Notes under the pieces: generated by a model | The model's input: only the letters and a program-made list of their open reading frames with translations | The model's database searches: none | Told to the model about the DNA's origin: nothing | Shown here: piece after piece, positions 28,962 through 36,595 of the stretch | How the letters are laid out: each line of letters starts with the position of its first letter | Position numbering within the stretch: position 1 is the first letter of the stretch | Assembly: GCF_020510705.1 (NCBI RefSeq) | Contig: NZ_CP075184.1 | Coordinates: 3,534,001 to 3,598,000, forward strand | DNA: 64,000 nucleotides | Direction: 5' to 3' | Source of the DNA: Acidovorax radicis | GTDB taxonomy: Bacteria > Pseudomonadota > Gammaproteobacteria > Burkholderiales > Burkholderiaceae_C | Position numbers and translations under genes: made by a program

Positions 28962-29236
28962 GCAGAAAACTCCCAATCGTTGGATGAATGTGACGAGATG
29001 TTCATGCGGCCCACCCCAAGACACCACGGGGTAAGCCCGCCCGGACGCTGCTGTATTAGCAACTTTCAGGCCCCACAAGCCTCACCATCCCGGCTGCAGC
29101 GCGACGACACAGGCAACCGGCCCCGGCAAAACAGGTCGAGGCACGGCCACCCACATGGGGACTGCGTGGCACGCGGTTGCTTTTGCAATGCTCGGCCGGG
29201 GCCGTCATGGCGCAAAAATTGCATGCGCCTGCAGCC

Positions 29237-29863
29237 ATGAATGAGGCTTTGCGCATCGTGGTGGTGGCCCCTGATCTGGCCATTGCCGACCCCGAGGACG
29301 AACACGCCGTGGAACAGGCAGAACGTTCGCGGGCGCTGCGCATTGGCTTGCTGGAGAACAATTTCAATCTGGTGGCCACGCTGCCCGCCGACGTTTTTCT
29401 GAGCGAACGCATCGCCCAGCTGCAGCCCGACCTCATCATCGTGGACGCTGAAAGCGAAGCGCGTGATGCGCTGGAGCACGTGGTCATGGCCACCCGCGAC
29501 GAGCGCCGCCCGATCGTGATGTTCACCAACGACGAGGACACCTCGCACGTGAGGGATGCCGTGGCCGCCGGGGTGTCGGCGTATATCGTGGCCGGCCTGG
29601 CACCGCAGCGCATTCGCCCCATCCTGGACGTGGCGATGGCGCGTTTCCAACACGAGCAGGCCCTGCGCGCCGAGCTCGCCGATGCCAAAACCGAGCTGCG
29701 CGACCGCAAGACCATCGACCGCGCCAAGGGCCTGCTCATGCAGCGCCAGGGCCTGAGCGAGCAGGCGGCCTATGAAAAGCTGCGCAAGACGGCCATGGAC
29801 AAGGGCCTGAAGCTGGCGGACGTAGCACAGCGCATGCTCGATGTGATGGATCTGCTGGGCTGA
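29237..29863 (+). CDS. nasT: NasT-type ANTAR response regulator / RNA-binding antiterminator
   Basis: 208 residues. The N-terminal half is a receiver-like domain with LIIVDAES at the usual phospho-acceptor position and an acidic insertion after strand 1. The C-terminal ~60 residues are an ANTAR domain: LRDRKTIDRAKGLLMQRQG, then EKLRKTAMDKGLKLADVAQ. NasT binds leader RNA of nitrate assimilation genes to prevent termination, and is held inactive by the nitrate sensor NasS. No nasS is in the window. The nrtA leader 1.6 kb downstream has matching hairpins. I chose the ATG at 29237 because strand 1 (LRIVVVAPD) follows directly. Confidence 0.9.
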   Translation: MNEALRIVVVAPDLAIADPEDEHAVEQAERSRALRIGLLENNFNLVATLPADVFLSERIAQLQPDLIIVDAESEARDALEHVVMATRDERRPIVMFTNDEDTSHVRDAVAAGVSAYIVAGLAPQRIRPILDVAMARFQHEQALRAELADAKTELRDRKTIDRAKGLLMQRQGLSEQAAYEKLRKTAMDKGLKLADVAQRMLDVMDLLG

Positions 29864-29886
29864 CGCCCGCGCCTGGTGCACCCAAA

Positions 29887-29912
29887 AAAACGCTGCCCGA
29901 AGGCAGCGTTTT
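29887..29912. terminator. Bidirectional terminator between nasT and metQ
   Basis: AAAACGCTGCC and GGCAGCGTTTT form a perfect 11-base stem with a CGAA loop, flanked by A and T tracts. It serves the convergent nasT and metQ genes. Confidence 0.9.
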
Positions 29913-29942
29913 GGATGGTGCGCAAAGAGGCCGCAGACGCGC

Positions 29943-30728
29943 TCAGAACGCAGGGACCACGGCACCCTTGTACTTGTCCTGGATGAACTTCTTCACTTCC
30001 GGGGTGTGCAGGGCCTGGATCAGCTTGGCGATGCGGGGATCGTTGGCGCGGTCCGCGCGGGCGGCCACGATGTTGGTGTAGGGCGAGTCTGCGCCTTCGA
30101 TGAACAACGCGTCCTTGGTCGGGTTGAGCTTGGCTTCGATCGCGTAGTTGGTGTTGATGAGCGCCAGGTCCACGTCAGCCAGTGCACGGGGCAGCAGGGG
30201 CGCTTCGAGCTCCCTGAACTTCAGCTTCTTGGGGTTCTTGGCCACGTCCAGCGGCGTGGGCGTGAGGCTCTTGGGGTCCTTGAGCTCGATCAGCCCTTGC
30301 TTGGCCAGCAGGATCAGTGCGCGGCCACCGTTGGATGGGTCGTTGGGAATCGCCACCGTGGCGCCATCCTTCAGGTCCTTCACGTTCTTGATCTTGCTGG
30401 AGTACGCACCGAAGGGCTCCACATGCACCTTGCCATTGGGCACCTGCACCAGGCTGCTCTTGCGGTCTTTGTTGTAGCTGTCCAGGTAGGGCTGGTGCTG
30501 GAAGAAGTTGGCGTCCAGCTGCTTGTCTTCGACCGCCGCGTTGGGCTGGATGTAGTCGCTGAACTCCTTGACCTGCAGATCCACGCCCTGGGCCTTGAGC
30601 TGGGGTTTCACAAAGTTCAGGATCTCGGCGTGTGGCACGGTCGTGGCGGCCACCTTCAGCACGTCGGCAGCATGGGCGCTGACGGCCAGGGCGGCAAGGG
30701 CAATTGCGGACAGGGTCTTTTTCAACAT
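29943..30728 (-). CDS. metQ: MetQ/NlpA family substrate-binding protein
   Basis: 261 residues. The signal peptide ends AVSAHA with no lipobox cysteine, so it should be a soluble periplasmic protein, unlike lipid-anchored E. coli MetQ. The mature protein is NlpA-like: KVAATTVPHAEILNFVKP, VKEFSDYIQPNAAV, LDANFFQHQPYLDSY, and AIPNDPSNGGRALILL. It would bind methionine or a related amino acid. MetN and MetI partners are not in the window. The ATG at 30728 follows AAAGAGCCTGTC. Its upstream region also holds NtrC-like sequence (30920). Confidence 0.88.
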   Translation of the reverse strand: MLKKTLSAIALAALAVSAHAADVLKVAATTVPHAEILNFVKPQLKAQGVDLQVKEFSDYIQPNAAVEDKQLDANFFQHQPYLDSYNKDRKSSLVQVPNGKVHVEPFGAYSSKIKNVKDLKDGATVAIPNDPSNGGRALILLAKQGLIELKDPKSLTPTPLDVAKNPKKLKFRELEAPLLPRALADVDLALINTNYAIEAKLNPTKDALFIEGADSPYTNIVAARADRANDPRIAKLIQALHTPEVKKFIQDKYKGAVVPAF

Positions 30729-30919
30729 GACAGGCTCTTTCAATGAATGAAGGCACGGCAGGGTCAAAAAATACGGGATAACCCTGACGCTTGGCGGCAA
30801 GTTTAACGGCGAAATCCCCTTCAAAACAGCTTCCTTAGCCATTTTTTGATATAAAAACAAGGTTTTATATGCGAATTATGCGCAATCATTGCACCAGGCG
30901 AGGCCACCGAATGGTGCAT

Positions 30920-30936
30920 TGCACAACAACAGTGCA
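30920..30936. promoter_or_regulatory. Candidate NtrC enhancer site upstream of nrtA
   Basis: TGCAC, seven bases, GTGCA: a perfect dyad with the 17-base geometry of NtrC sites. It lies about 310 bases upstream of the sigma-54-type nrtA promoter, with extra half sites at 30889-30895 (TGCACCA type) and 30912-30918 (TGGTGCA). It is also about 190 bases upstream of the divergent metQ. Confidence 0.55.
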
Positions 30937-31148
30937 GAACAGGCTGGGGCCCACGGGCTACTTTGAGAACCCCATCGCCTGATGGACTGCTGGCCCCAGG
31001 CCTGCCCCCACATCCGTTCGGGCTGAGTTCGGGCTGAGCTTGTCGGCGCCTTGCGCGACTTTGGGGAGCCCTTCGACGGGCCTGCCCTGCGCTTGCCCAA
31101 GAACCCAGGGCGAATGGGGTTTGCCTGAGATAGCTGGTCAATCAAGCC

Positions 31149-31205
31149 AAATCGGCCTCCAGCGCCCAACCTATAAGCGCTAACAGCTATACGAAATATA
31201 GCAAT
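31149..31205 (+). repeat. Family A dispersed palindromic repeat, copy 5
   Basis: AAATCGGCCTCCAGCGC, spacer, TATAAGCGCTAACAGCTAT and a GAAATATAGCAATAA tail. It lies between the NtrC-like site and the nrtA promoter. Confidence 0.8.
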
Positions 31206-31244
31206 AATCCACCGATAACAACCAAACCCAAGACAACCCGTGTC

Positions 31245-31260
31245 TGGCACGGCGCTTGCA
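31245..31260 (+). promoter_or_regulatory. Sigma-54 promoter of nrtABC
   Basis: TGGCACGGCGCTTGCA matches the sigma-54 consensus at every conserved position, with GG and GC ten bases apart. Transcription would start near 31271, which is where the first leader hairpin begins. It implies nitrogen control through NtrC. Confidence 0.85.
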
Positions 31261-31271
31261 TTACCCCTTGC

Positions 31272-31430
31272 GGGACCAATGACGGTTCCACTGATCACGG
31301 CACGGACCCAATGACGGGTTGGTGCTGCGGCGAGCCCCCGGGGTATCGCCATGGACAAAGGCGTCCCTCTTCGCGTTTGGCGTTGCATGTGAGTGTGCAA
31401 CCCAGCCGGAGAGGACGCCTTTTTTGTTTT
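31272..31430 (+). promoter_or_regulatory. nrtA leader: ANTAR-type hairpins with antiterminator and terminator
   Basis: Three small hairpins precede an intrinsic terminator. Hairpin 1 (31272-31289) has a 6-bp stem and loop AATGAC; hairpin 2 (31304-31320) has a stem of about 5 bp and the same loop AATGAC; hairpin 3 (31353-31366) is GGAC, loop AAAGGC, GTCC. All three hexaloops have A at position 1 and G at position 4, the known ANTAR-protein signature. Hairpin 3 uses the left arm of the terminator (31357-31370 paired with 31410-31423, then T residues to 31430), so the two are mutually exclusive. NasT is the expected ligand. Confidence 0.85.
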
Positions 31431-31452
31431 TAACGCACCAAGGAAACGCCCC

Positions 31453-32697
31453 ATGACCGATCTGTTGAAAACCAGCCTCAACCGCCGCACCGTGCTGCAG
31501 GCCGCCACCATGGGCGCGGTGGGGGTGAGCCCCGCGCTGCGCGCCCTGGTTCATGCGCAGGGGTCCGACGCGCCCGAGAAAAAGGAAGTGCGGATCGGCT
31601 TCATCCCGCTGACCGACTGCGCCAGCGTGGTCATGGCCTCGGTGCTGGGCTTCGACAAGAAGTACGGCGTCACCATCATCCCCACCAAAGAGGCCAGCTG
31701 GGCCGGTGTGCGCGACAAGCTGGTGAACGGTGAACTCGACTTTGCCCATGTGCTGTATGGCCTGGTCTATGGCGTGCACCTGGGCACGGCGGGCCCCAAG
31801 AAAGACATGGCCGTGCTGATGAGCATCAACAACAACGGCCAGGCCATCTCCCTGTCCAAGGCCCTGGCCGACAAGGGCGCGGTGGACGGCCCCTCGCTGG
31901 CCAAGCTCATGGCCAAGGAAAAGCGCGAATACACCTTTGCAGGCACCTTCCCCACCGGCACCCACGCGATGTGGATGCACTACTGGCTGGCAGCGGCCGG
32001 CATCAACCCCATCTCGGGCGCCAAGCTCATCACCGTGCCGCCACCACAGATGGTGGCCAACATGCGCGTGGGCAACATGGACGGCTTCTGTGTCGGCGAG
32101 CCCTGGAACCACCGCGCCATCATGGACGGCATTGGCATCACGGCCAACACCACACAAGACATCTGGAAAGACCACCCCGAAAAGGTGCTGGGCACCACGG
32201 CCGATTTCGTCAAGAAGAACCCCAACACCACCCGCGCCGTGATGATGGCCGTGCTCGAAGCCAGCCAGTGGATCGACGCCAGCCTGTCCAACAAGATGAA
32301 GATGGCCGAAACCGTGGCCCAGAAGGCCTACATCAACACCAGCGTGGACGTGATCAACCAGCGCATTCTGGGCCGCTACCAAAACGGCCTGGGCAAAACG
32401 TGGGACGACCCCAACCACATGAAGTTCTTCAACGACGGCGCGGTCAACTTCCCCTATCTGTCAGACGGCATGTGGTTCCTCACCCAGCACAAGCGCTGGG
32501 GCCTGCTCAAGAGCCACCCCGACTACCTGGCGGTGGCCAAGCAAATCAACCAGATCGACCTGTACAAATCGGTGGCCAGCGCCATGAAGATCAATGTGCC
32601 CAAGGACGTGATGCGCACCAGCAAGCTCATCGACGGCGTGGTGTGGGACGGCAAAGACCCCGCCAAGTACGCCGACGGCTTCAAGATCAAGGCGTGA
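31453..32697 (+). CDS. nrtA: Nitrate ABC transporter substrate-binding protein
   Basis: 414 residues of the NrtA/CmpA/SsuA-like class. The N terminus has a twin-arginine signal (NRRTVLQAA) ending near VHAQG, so export may be by Tat. The mature part shows VRIGFIPLTDCASVVMA, TIIPTKEASWAGVRDKLVNG, FAGTFPTGTHAMWMHYWLA and DGFCVGEPWNH, hallmarks of NrtA-type nitrate/nitrite binding proteins. It delivers nitrate to NrtB. The ATG at 31453 follows AAGGAAACG. It heads nrtABC behind a sigma-54 promoter and attenuator. Confidence 0.95.
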   Translation: MTDLLKTSLNRRTVLQAATMGAVGVSPALRALVHAQGSDAPEKKEVRIGFIPLTDCASVVMASVLGFDKKYGVTIIPTKEASWAGVRDKLVNGELDFAHVLYGLVYGVHLGTAGPKKDMAVLMSINNNGQAISLSKALADKGAVDGPSLAKLMAKEKREYTFAGTFPTGTHAMWMHYWLAAAGINPISGAKLITVPPPQMVANMRVGNMDGFCVGEPWNHRAIMDGIGITANTTQDIWKDHPEKVLGTTADFVKKNPNTTRAVMMAVLEASQWIDASLSNKMKMAETVAQKAYINTSVDVINQRILGRYQNGLGKTWDDPNHMKFFNDGAVNFPYLSDGMWFLTQHKRWGLLKSHPDYLAVAKQINQIDLYKSVASAMKINVPKDVMRTSKLIDGVVWDGKDPAKYADGFKIKA

Positions 32698-32765
32698 GGC
32701 CCTGCCCCGCCCGCTCCCACCGCGCCCCTGCCCCACTTTCTTGACGCCCCGCACAGGAGAACCCC

Positions 32766-33764
32766 ATGGTCAGTGCCGTTTTTCACGCCCCCCTGGATGC
32801 AGCGCCCGCGCCTGCACAAAACGCTATGACAAATGTAGCTAGCAGCGCTTTATCCATAAGCGATAGAGGCCAAAAACACTCAGAAACCGATGCCACCAGC
32901 ACGCCTACCGCGTCGGCAGCCCTTGCAACACCACCCTCCACTGGGCCCGTTCCACCGGCCAAGGGCCGCGACTGGGCATCGATGTCCCGCGCGTTCTGGA
33001 TGGCGGTGCTGCCACCGCTGTGTGGGCTGGGGCTGCTGGTGGGCGTGTGGGCGGTGGTGTCCACCACCACGGGCGGCAGCATCCCCGGCCCGCAAGAAAC
33101 CTGGAAGCAGGCGCTGGAGATTTTCAGCAACCCGTTCTACCGCAACGGCCCCAACGACCAGGGCGTGGGCTGGAACGTGCTGATGTCGCTGGAACGTGTG
33201 GCCATCGGGTTTGGCATGGCTGCGCTGGTGGGCATACCGGCGGGGTTTGTGATCGGCCGGTTCAACTTCCTGGCGCGCATGTTCAACCCGCTCATCAGCC
33301 TGCTGCGCCCGGTCTCGCCACTGGCGTGGTTGCCGATTGGCCTGCTGGTGTTCAAGGGCGCCAACCCCGCCGCCATCTGGACGATTTTCATCTGCTCAAT
33401 TTGGCCCATGATCATCAACACGGCGGTGGGCGTGCAGCGTGTGCCGCAGGACTACATGAACGTGGCACGGGTGCTCAACCTGTCGGAGTGGAAGATCGTC
33501 ACCAAAATCCTCTTCCCCGCCGTGTTGCCCTACACACTGACCGGCGTGCGCCTGGCCGTAGGCACCGCGTGGCTCGTGATCGTGGCGGCCGAGATGCTGA
33601 CGGGCGGCGTGGGCATCGGCTTTTGGGTGTGGGACGAGTGGAACAACCTGAACGTCAAGAACATCATCATCGCGATCTTCGTGATCGGCATCGTGGGGCT
33701 GGTGCTGGAGTTTGCACTCATCAAGCTGGCCACCGCATTTACTTTTGAAGAGGTGAAAGCATGA
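32766..33764 (+). CDS. nrtB: Nitrate ABC transporter permease
   Basis: 332 residues. After a hydrophilic N-terminal stretch of about 75 residues come six hydrophobic helices with the BPD_transp signature (EWKIVTKILFPAVLPYTLTG near residue 240). SLLRPVSPLAWLPIGLLVFK is typical of NrtB/SsuC permeases. It forms the nitrate channel with NrtA and the ATPase. The long N-terminal stretch is unusual: residues ~19-39 are encoded by a family A repeat (32821-32880), and translation may begin at 32766 as drawn or further in. The gene overlaps the ATPase gene by four bases. Confidence 0.94.
   Translation: MVSAVFHAPLDAAPAPAQNAMTNVASSALSISDRGQKHSETDATSTPTASAALATPPSTGPVPPAKGRDWASMSRAFWMAVLPPLCGLGLLVGVWAVVSTTTGGSIPGPQETWKQALEIFSNPFYRNGPNDQGVGWNVLMSLERVAIGFGMAALVGIPAGFVIGRFNFLARMFNPLISLLRPVSPLAWLPIGLLVFKGANPAAIWTIFICSIWPMIINTAVGVQRVPQDYMNVARVLNLSEWKIVTKILFPAVLPYTLTGVRLAVGTAWLVIVAAEMLTGGVGIGFWVWDEWNNLNVKNIIIAIFVIGIVGLVLEFALIKLATAFTFEEVKA
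32821..32880 (-). repeat. Family A dispersed palindromic repeat, copy 6, inside nrtB
   Basis: Inverse sense: GTAGCTAGCAGCGCTTTA, spacer, ATAAGCGATAGAGGCC and AAAAACACT. Read in frame it gives a Ser/Ala-rich hydrophilic segment near the NrtB N terminus, before the first membrane helix. Confidence 0.85.
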
Positions 33765-34600
33765 ACACGACCACCGCGGCAGCATCCGCACACCCCGCCA
33801 CGAGCACCAAGTTCATCGAAGTCCACGGCGTCGCGCAGACCTTCAAGACGGCCAAGGGCCTGTTCCCTGCACTGCGCGACATCAACCTGACCATTGCCAA
33901 AGGCGAGTTCGTGGCGCTGATCGGCCACTCGGGCTGCGGCAAGTCCACCCTGCTCAACCTGATCGCGGGCCTCACAACCCCCACCACCGGCGCGCTTCTG
34001 TGCGCCAACAAGGAGATCAAAGGCCCCGGGCCCGAACGCGCCGTGGTCTTCCAGAACCACTCGCTGCTGCCCTGGCTGACCTGCTTTGACAACGTCTACC
34101 TGGCCGTGGAGCGGGTTTTTGGCGCCAGGGAAACCAAGGCGCAACTCAAGGCCCGCACCGATGCAGCGCTGGCGTTGGTCGGGTTGACGGCGGCGGCACA
34201 AAAACGCCCCGGCGAAATATCGGGCGGCATGAAGCAGCGCGTGGGCATTGCCCGCGCCCTCTCCATGGAGCCGCAGGTGCTGCTGATGGACGAACCCTTT
34301 GGCGCGCTGGACGCACTGACCCGCGCCAAGCTGCAAGACGAGTTGCTGGAGATCGTCGCCCGCACGCAAAGCACGGTGGTCATGGTCACCCACGATGTGG
34401 ACGAGGCCGTGCTGCTGTCCGACAAGATCGTGATGATGACCAACGGCCCCGCCGCCACCATTGGCGAGGTGCTGGCCGTCAACCTGCCCCGCCCGCGCCG
34501 CCGTGTGGAGCTGGCCGAAGACCCCCGCTACGGGCAATACCGCAAGGCGGTGATCGACTTTTTGTACACGCGCCAGGCGCATGTGGAGAAGGTGGCCTGA
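33761..34600 (+). CDS. nrtC: Nitrate ABC transporter ATP-binding protein
   Basis: 279 residues. Walker A LIGHSGCGKSTLLN near residue 50, Q-loop VVFQNHSLLPWLT, signature EISGGMKQRVGIARAL, Walker B VLLMDEPFGALDA and switch His in VMVTHDVDEAVLL make a complete NrtC/NrtD/SsuB-type ATPase. It lacks the NrtA-like regulatory domain fused in cyanobacterial NrtC, so it is closer to NrtD. It overlaps nrtB by four bases and ends before a terminator at 34649. Confidence 0.94.
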   Translation: MNTTTAAASAHPATSTKFIEVHGVAQTFKTAKGLFPALRDINLTIAKGEFVALIGHSGCGKSTLLNLIAGLTTPTTGALLCANKEIKGPGPERAVVFQNHSLLPWLTCFDNVYLAVERVFGARETKAQLKARTDAALALVGLTAAAQKRPGEISGGMKQRVGIARALSMEPQVLLMDEPFGALDALTRAKLQDELLEIVARTQSTVVMVTHDVDEAVLLSDKIVMMTNGPAATIGEVLAVNLPRPRRRVELAEDPRYGQYRKAVIDFLYTRQAHVEKVA

Positions 34601-34648
34601 GCCGCACGCAGCGCGGCCGCCCCCCGGATGGCAGCGCCATCCGCACGA

Positions 34649-34691
34649 AAGCCCTGACCGCGTTGTCCGCTGTCAGGGCTTCTCTTTTTTT
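34649..34691 (+). terminator. Terminator of nrtABC
   Basis: AAGCCCTGAC pairs with GTCAGGGCTT, followed by TCTC and a run of T residues (34684-34691). Confidence 0.9.
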
Positions 34692-34720
34692 CCAGGCTAC
34701 CGCCCGGCCGCCCTATCGCC

Positions 34721-35164
34721 CTACCGCACCTGGCTGCCGGTGATGTAGTTCTCCATCTGCTCGATGATGAATTTCTGCTCGGAAATGATGTCTTTCACCA
34801 GATCGCCGATGGAGATCATGCCCACGAGTTTGTTGTCGTCCACCACGGGCAAGTGGCGCAGGCGGTTGCCCGTCATGAGCTGCATGCACTGCTCGCTGGT
34901 CTGGGTGGACCGCACGAACCGCACCGACGTGGTCATCACGTCCTGCACCAGCGTGGCGGCCGATGTGCGCCCCAGCAGGGCAATCTTGCGGGCGTAGTCA
35001 CGCTCGGTGACGATACCCACAATGGCATCCCCCTGGGTGACCACCAGGGCGCCAATGCCTTTGTCCGCCATCAGCCTGAGCGCATCCAGCACCGACGCCT
35101 GCGGCGCGATGGTGTGCACGATGGCGTCGGGCTTGGATTGAAGAATCTTGGCAACAACCGTCAT
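34721..35164 (-). CDS. Two-CBS-domain protein
   Basis: 147 residues, made of a tandem CBS pair and little else. The first domain includes SVLDALRLMADKGIGALVV and GIVTERDYARKI; the second includes TSEQCMQLMTGNRLRHLPVV and GMISIGDLVKDII. Such pairs bind adenosine nucleotides (AMP, ATP or NAD(P)) and act as stand-alone energy or redox sensors. The ATG at 35164 is preceded by GGGAGGTTCCA. It is convergent with nrtABC; no functional link is visible. Confidence 0.92.
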   Translation of the reverse strand: MTVVAKILQSKPDAIVHTIAPQASVLDALRLMADKGIGALVVTQGDAIVGIVTERDYARKIALLGRTSAATLVQDVMTTSVRFVRSTQTSEQCMQLMTGNRLRHLPVVDDNKLVGMISIGDLVKDIISEQKFIIEQMENYITGSQVR

Positions 35165-35508
35165 TGGAACCTCCCTCTTGAAAGTTGGAAAGTTGAAACA
35201 CCTACCACCGCCTGATTTCAGCCCATAAGGCTTGCGAACGCAACCCGCGCAAGCCCGATATCTCGCGAATGGGGGTGGGCACGGCAACTTCGACGCAAGT
35301 GTTGCCCTGCTGTTGCAATTGAGGTTCGGGGACAGGGTTCGGGGTGCGGCATGCCCCAGGCGCACAGCAAGCACTGGCTCACCAGCGGGCGGGCATAAAA
35401 AAAGGGGCTCCCGCGTGGGGAGCCCCTTTTTGCCCGCCAGACCACCAGACCCGGCAAGGCGCCGGTCTGCAGGTCGTCTGCGGGTCGTCTGCAGGTCAAT
35501 GGCCAGGC
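35165..35508. other. 344-base gap between the CBS gene and dctP
   Basis: Holds the terminator at 35397-35431 and otherwise nothing recognised. The CBS gene promoter should lie in the first part. Open frames through it have no protein-like sequence. Confidence 0.5.
35397..35431. terminator. Strong bidirectional terminator after dctP
   Basis: AAAAAGGGGCTCCC pairs with GGGAGCCCCTTTTT around a GCGTG-type loop; A run on one side and T run on the other. It lies 78 bases beyond the dctP stop on the minus strand. Confidence 0.9.
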
Positions 35509-36528
35509 TTATTTGCCCGCGCGCACCTTTGCTACCGCAGCCTGCACGTCTTTCCACAAGCCCTCGCCCACATCGGCGGAAATGCTGGCGTTCACCGCGC
35601 CCAGCTTGTCGCGCATGCGGCTGGCCTCGGTGGCAGACAGTTCGTTGATCTGCATGCCCTTGGCCTTGAGGTCAGCCAGCGCCTTGTTGGCCTCATCGCG
35701 GGTGTCCTGGCGCTCGAAGTCGCGGCTCTTCTTGGCGGCGTCGAGCAGCACCTTCTGCTCGGCCTTCGAGAGGCCGTCCCAGTATTTCTTGCTGACCAGC
35801 ACGATCCAGGGGCTGTAGACGTGGTTGGTCACCGTGAGGTACTTCTGCACCTCATAGAACTTGCTCGACAAGATGGTGTTGTAGGGGTTCTCCTGGCCGT
35901 CCACCGTCTTGGTTTCGAGCGCGGTAAACAGCTCCGAGAATGGCAGCGGCACCGCGTTGGCGCCCAGGGTCTTGAAGCTGTCGAGGAACACGGTGTTCTG
36001 CATCACGCGCAGTTTCACGCCGTCCATGTCTTCAAGCTTGGTGATGGCGCGCTTGTTGTTGGTCAGGTTGCGAAAACCGTTCTCCCAATACACCAGGCCC
36101 ACCAGGCCTTTTTCCTGGAGCTTGTCCATCACGCGCTGCCCCACCGGGCCGTCCAGCACCGCGTCGGCTTCGTGGGTGTTGTTGAACAGGAAGGGCGTGT
36201 CCCAGATCGCCATCTCCTTGGTGATGCCCACCAGCGTGGCGGTGGAGCCCACCATCATCTCCTGCGCGCCGCCGATCAGCGCCTGCTGCATCTGCACGTC
36301 AGAGCCCAGGGCGGCCGCACCAATGGCGCGCACCTTCATCTTGCCGCCCGAGGCTTTTTCGACCTCTTGGGCAAACAGCTTGGTGGCACGCCCCTGGTTG
36401 GACGCTTCGTTGAGGCCGTAGCCAAAGCGGACGATGCGCGGCTTGAAGTCTTGCGCGGCGGCCTGGAACGAGCAAGCCAGCGCGGCCACTGACAGGGCGG
36501 CGAGCAGGGTGCGACGGAAAGTTTTCAT
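35509..36528 (-). CDS. TRAP transporter substrate-binding protein, DctP family
   Basis: 339 residues. The signal peptide ends QAAAQ. The mature part has the DctP signature: FGYGLNEASNQGRATKLFAQ, SGGKMKVRAIGAAALGSD, EMMVGSTATLVG, and DGVKLRVMQNTVFLDSFKTLGAN (split here for length), then VDGQENPYNTI. Arg at the RVMQ site is the usual carboxylate anchor. Operon context (gluconokinase and a LacI-type regulator) suggests gluconate or another sugar acid. ATG at 36528. Confidence 0.92.
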   Translation of the reverse strand: MKTFRRTLLAALSVAALACSFQAAAQDFKPRIVRFGYGLNEASNQGRATKLFAQEVEKASGGKMKVRAIGAAALGSDVQMQQALIGGAQEMMVGSTATLVGITKEMAIWDTPFLFNNTHEADAVLDGPVGQRVMDKLQEKGLVGLVYWENGFRNLTNNKRAITKLEDMDGVKLRVMQNTVFLDSFKTLGANAVPLPFSELFTALETKTVDGQENPYNTILSSKFYEVQKYLTVTNHVYSPWIVLVSKKYWDGLSKAEQKVLLDAAKKSRDFERQDTRDEANKALADLKAKGMQINELSATEASRMRDKLGAVNASISADVGEGLWKDVQAAVAKVRAGK

Positions 36529-36595
36529 GGTTGTCTCCATTGGCAAGGGAAAGAAAGGCACGGGAAAAGAGGGGGAAAAGAGGGGGCAAACGCCA

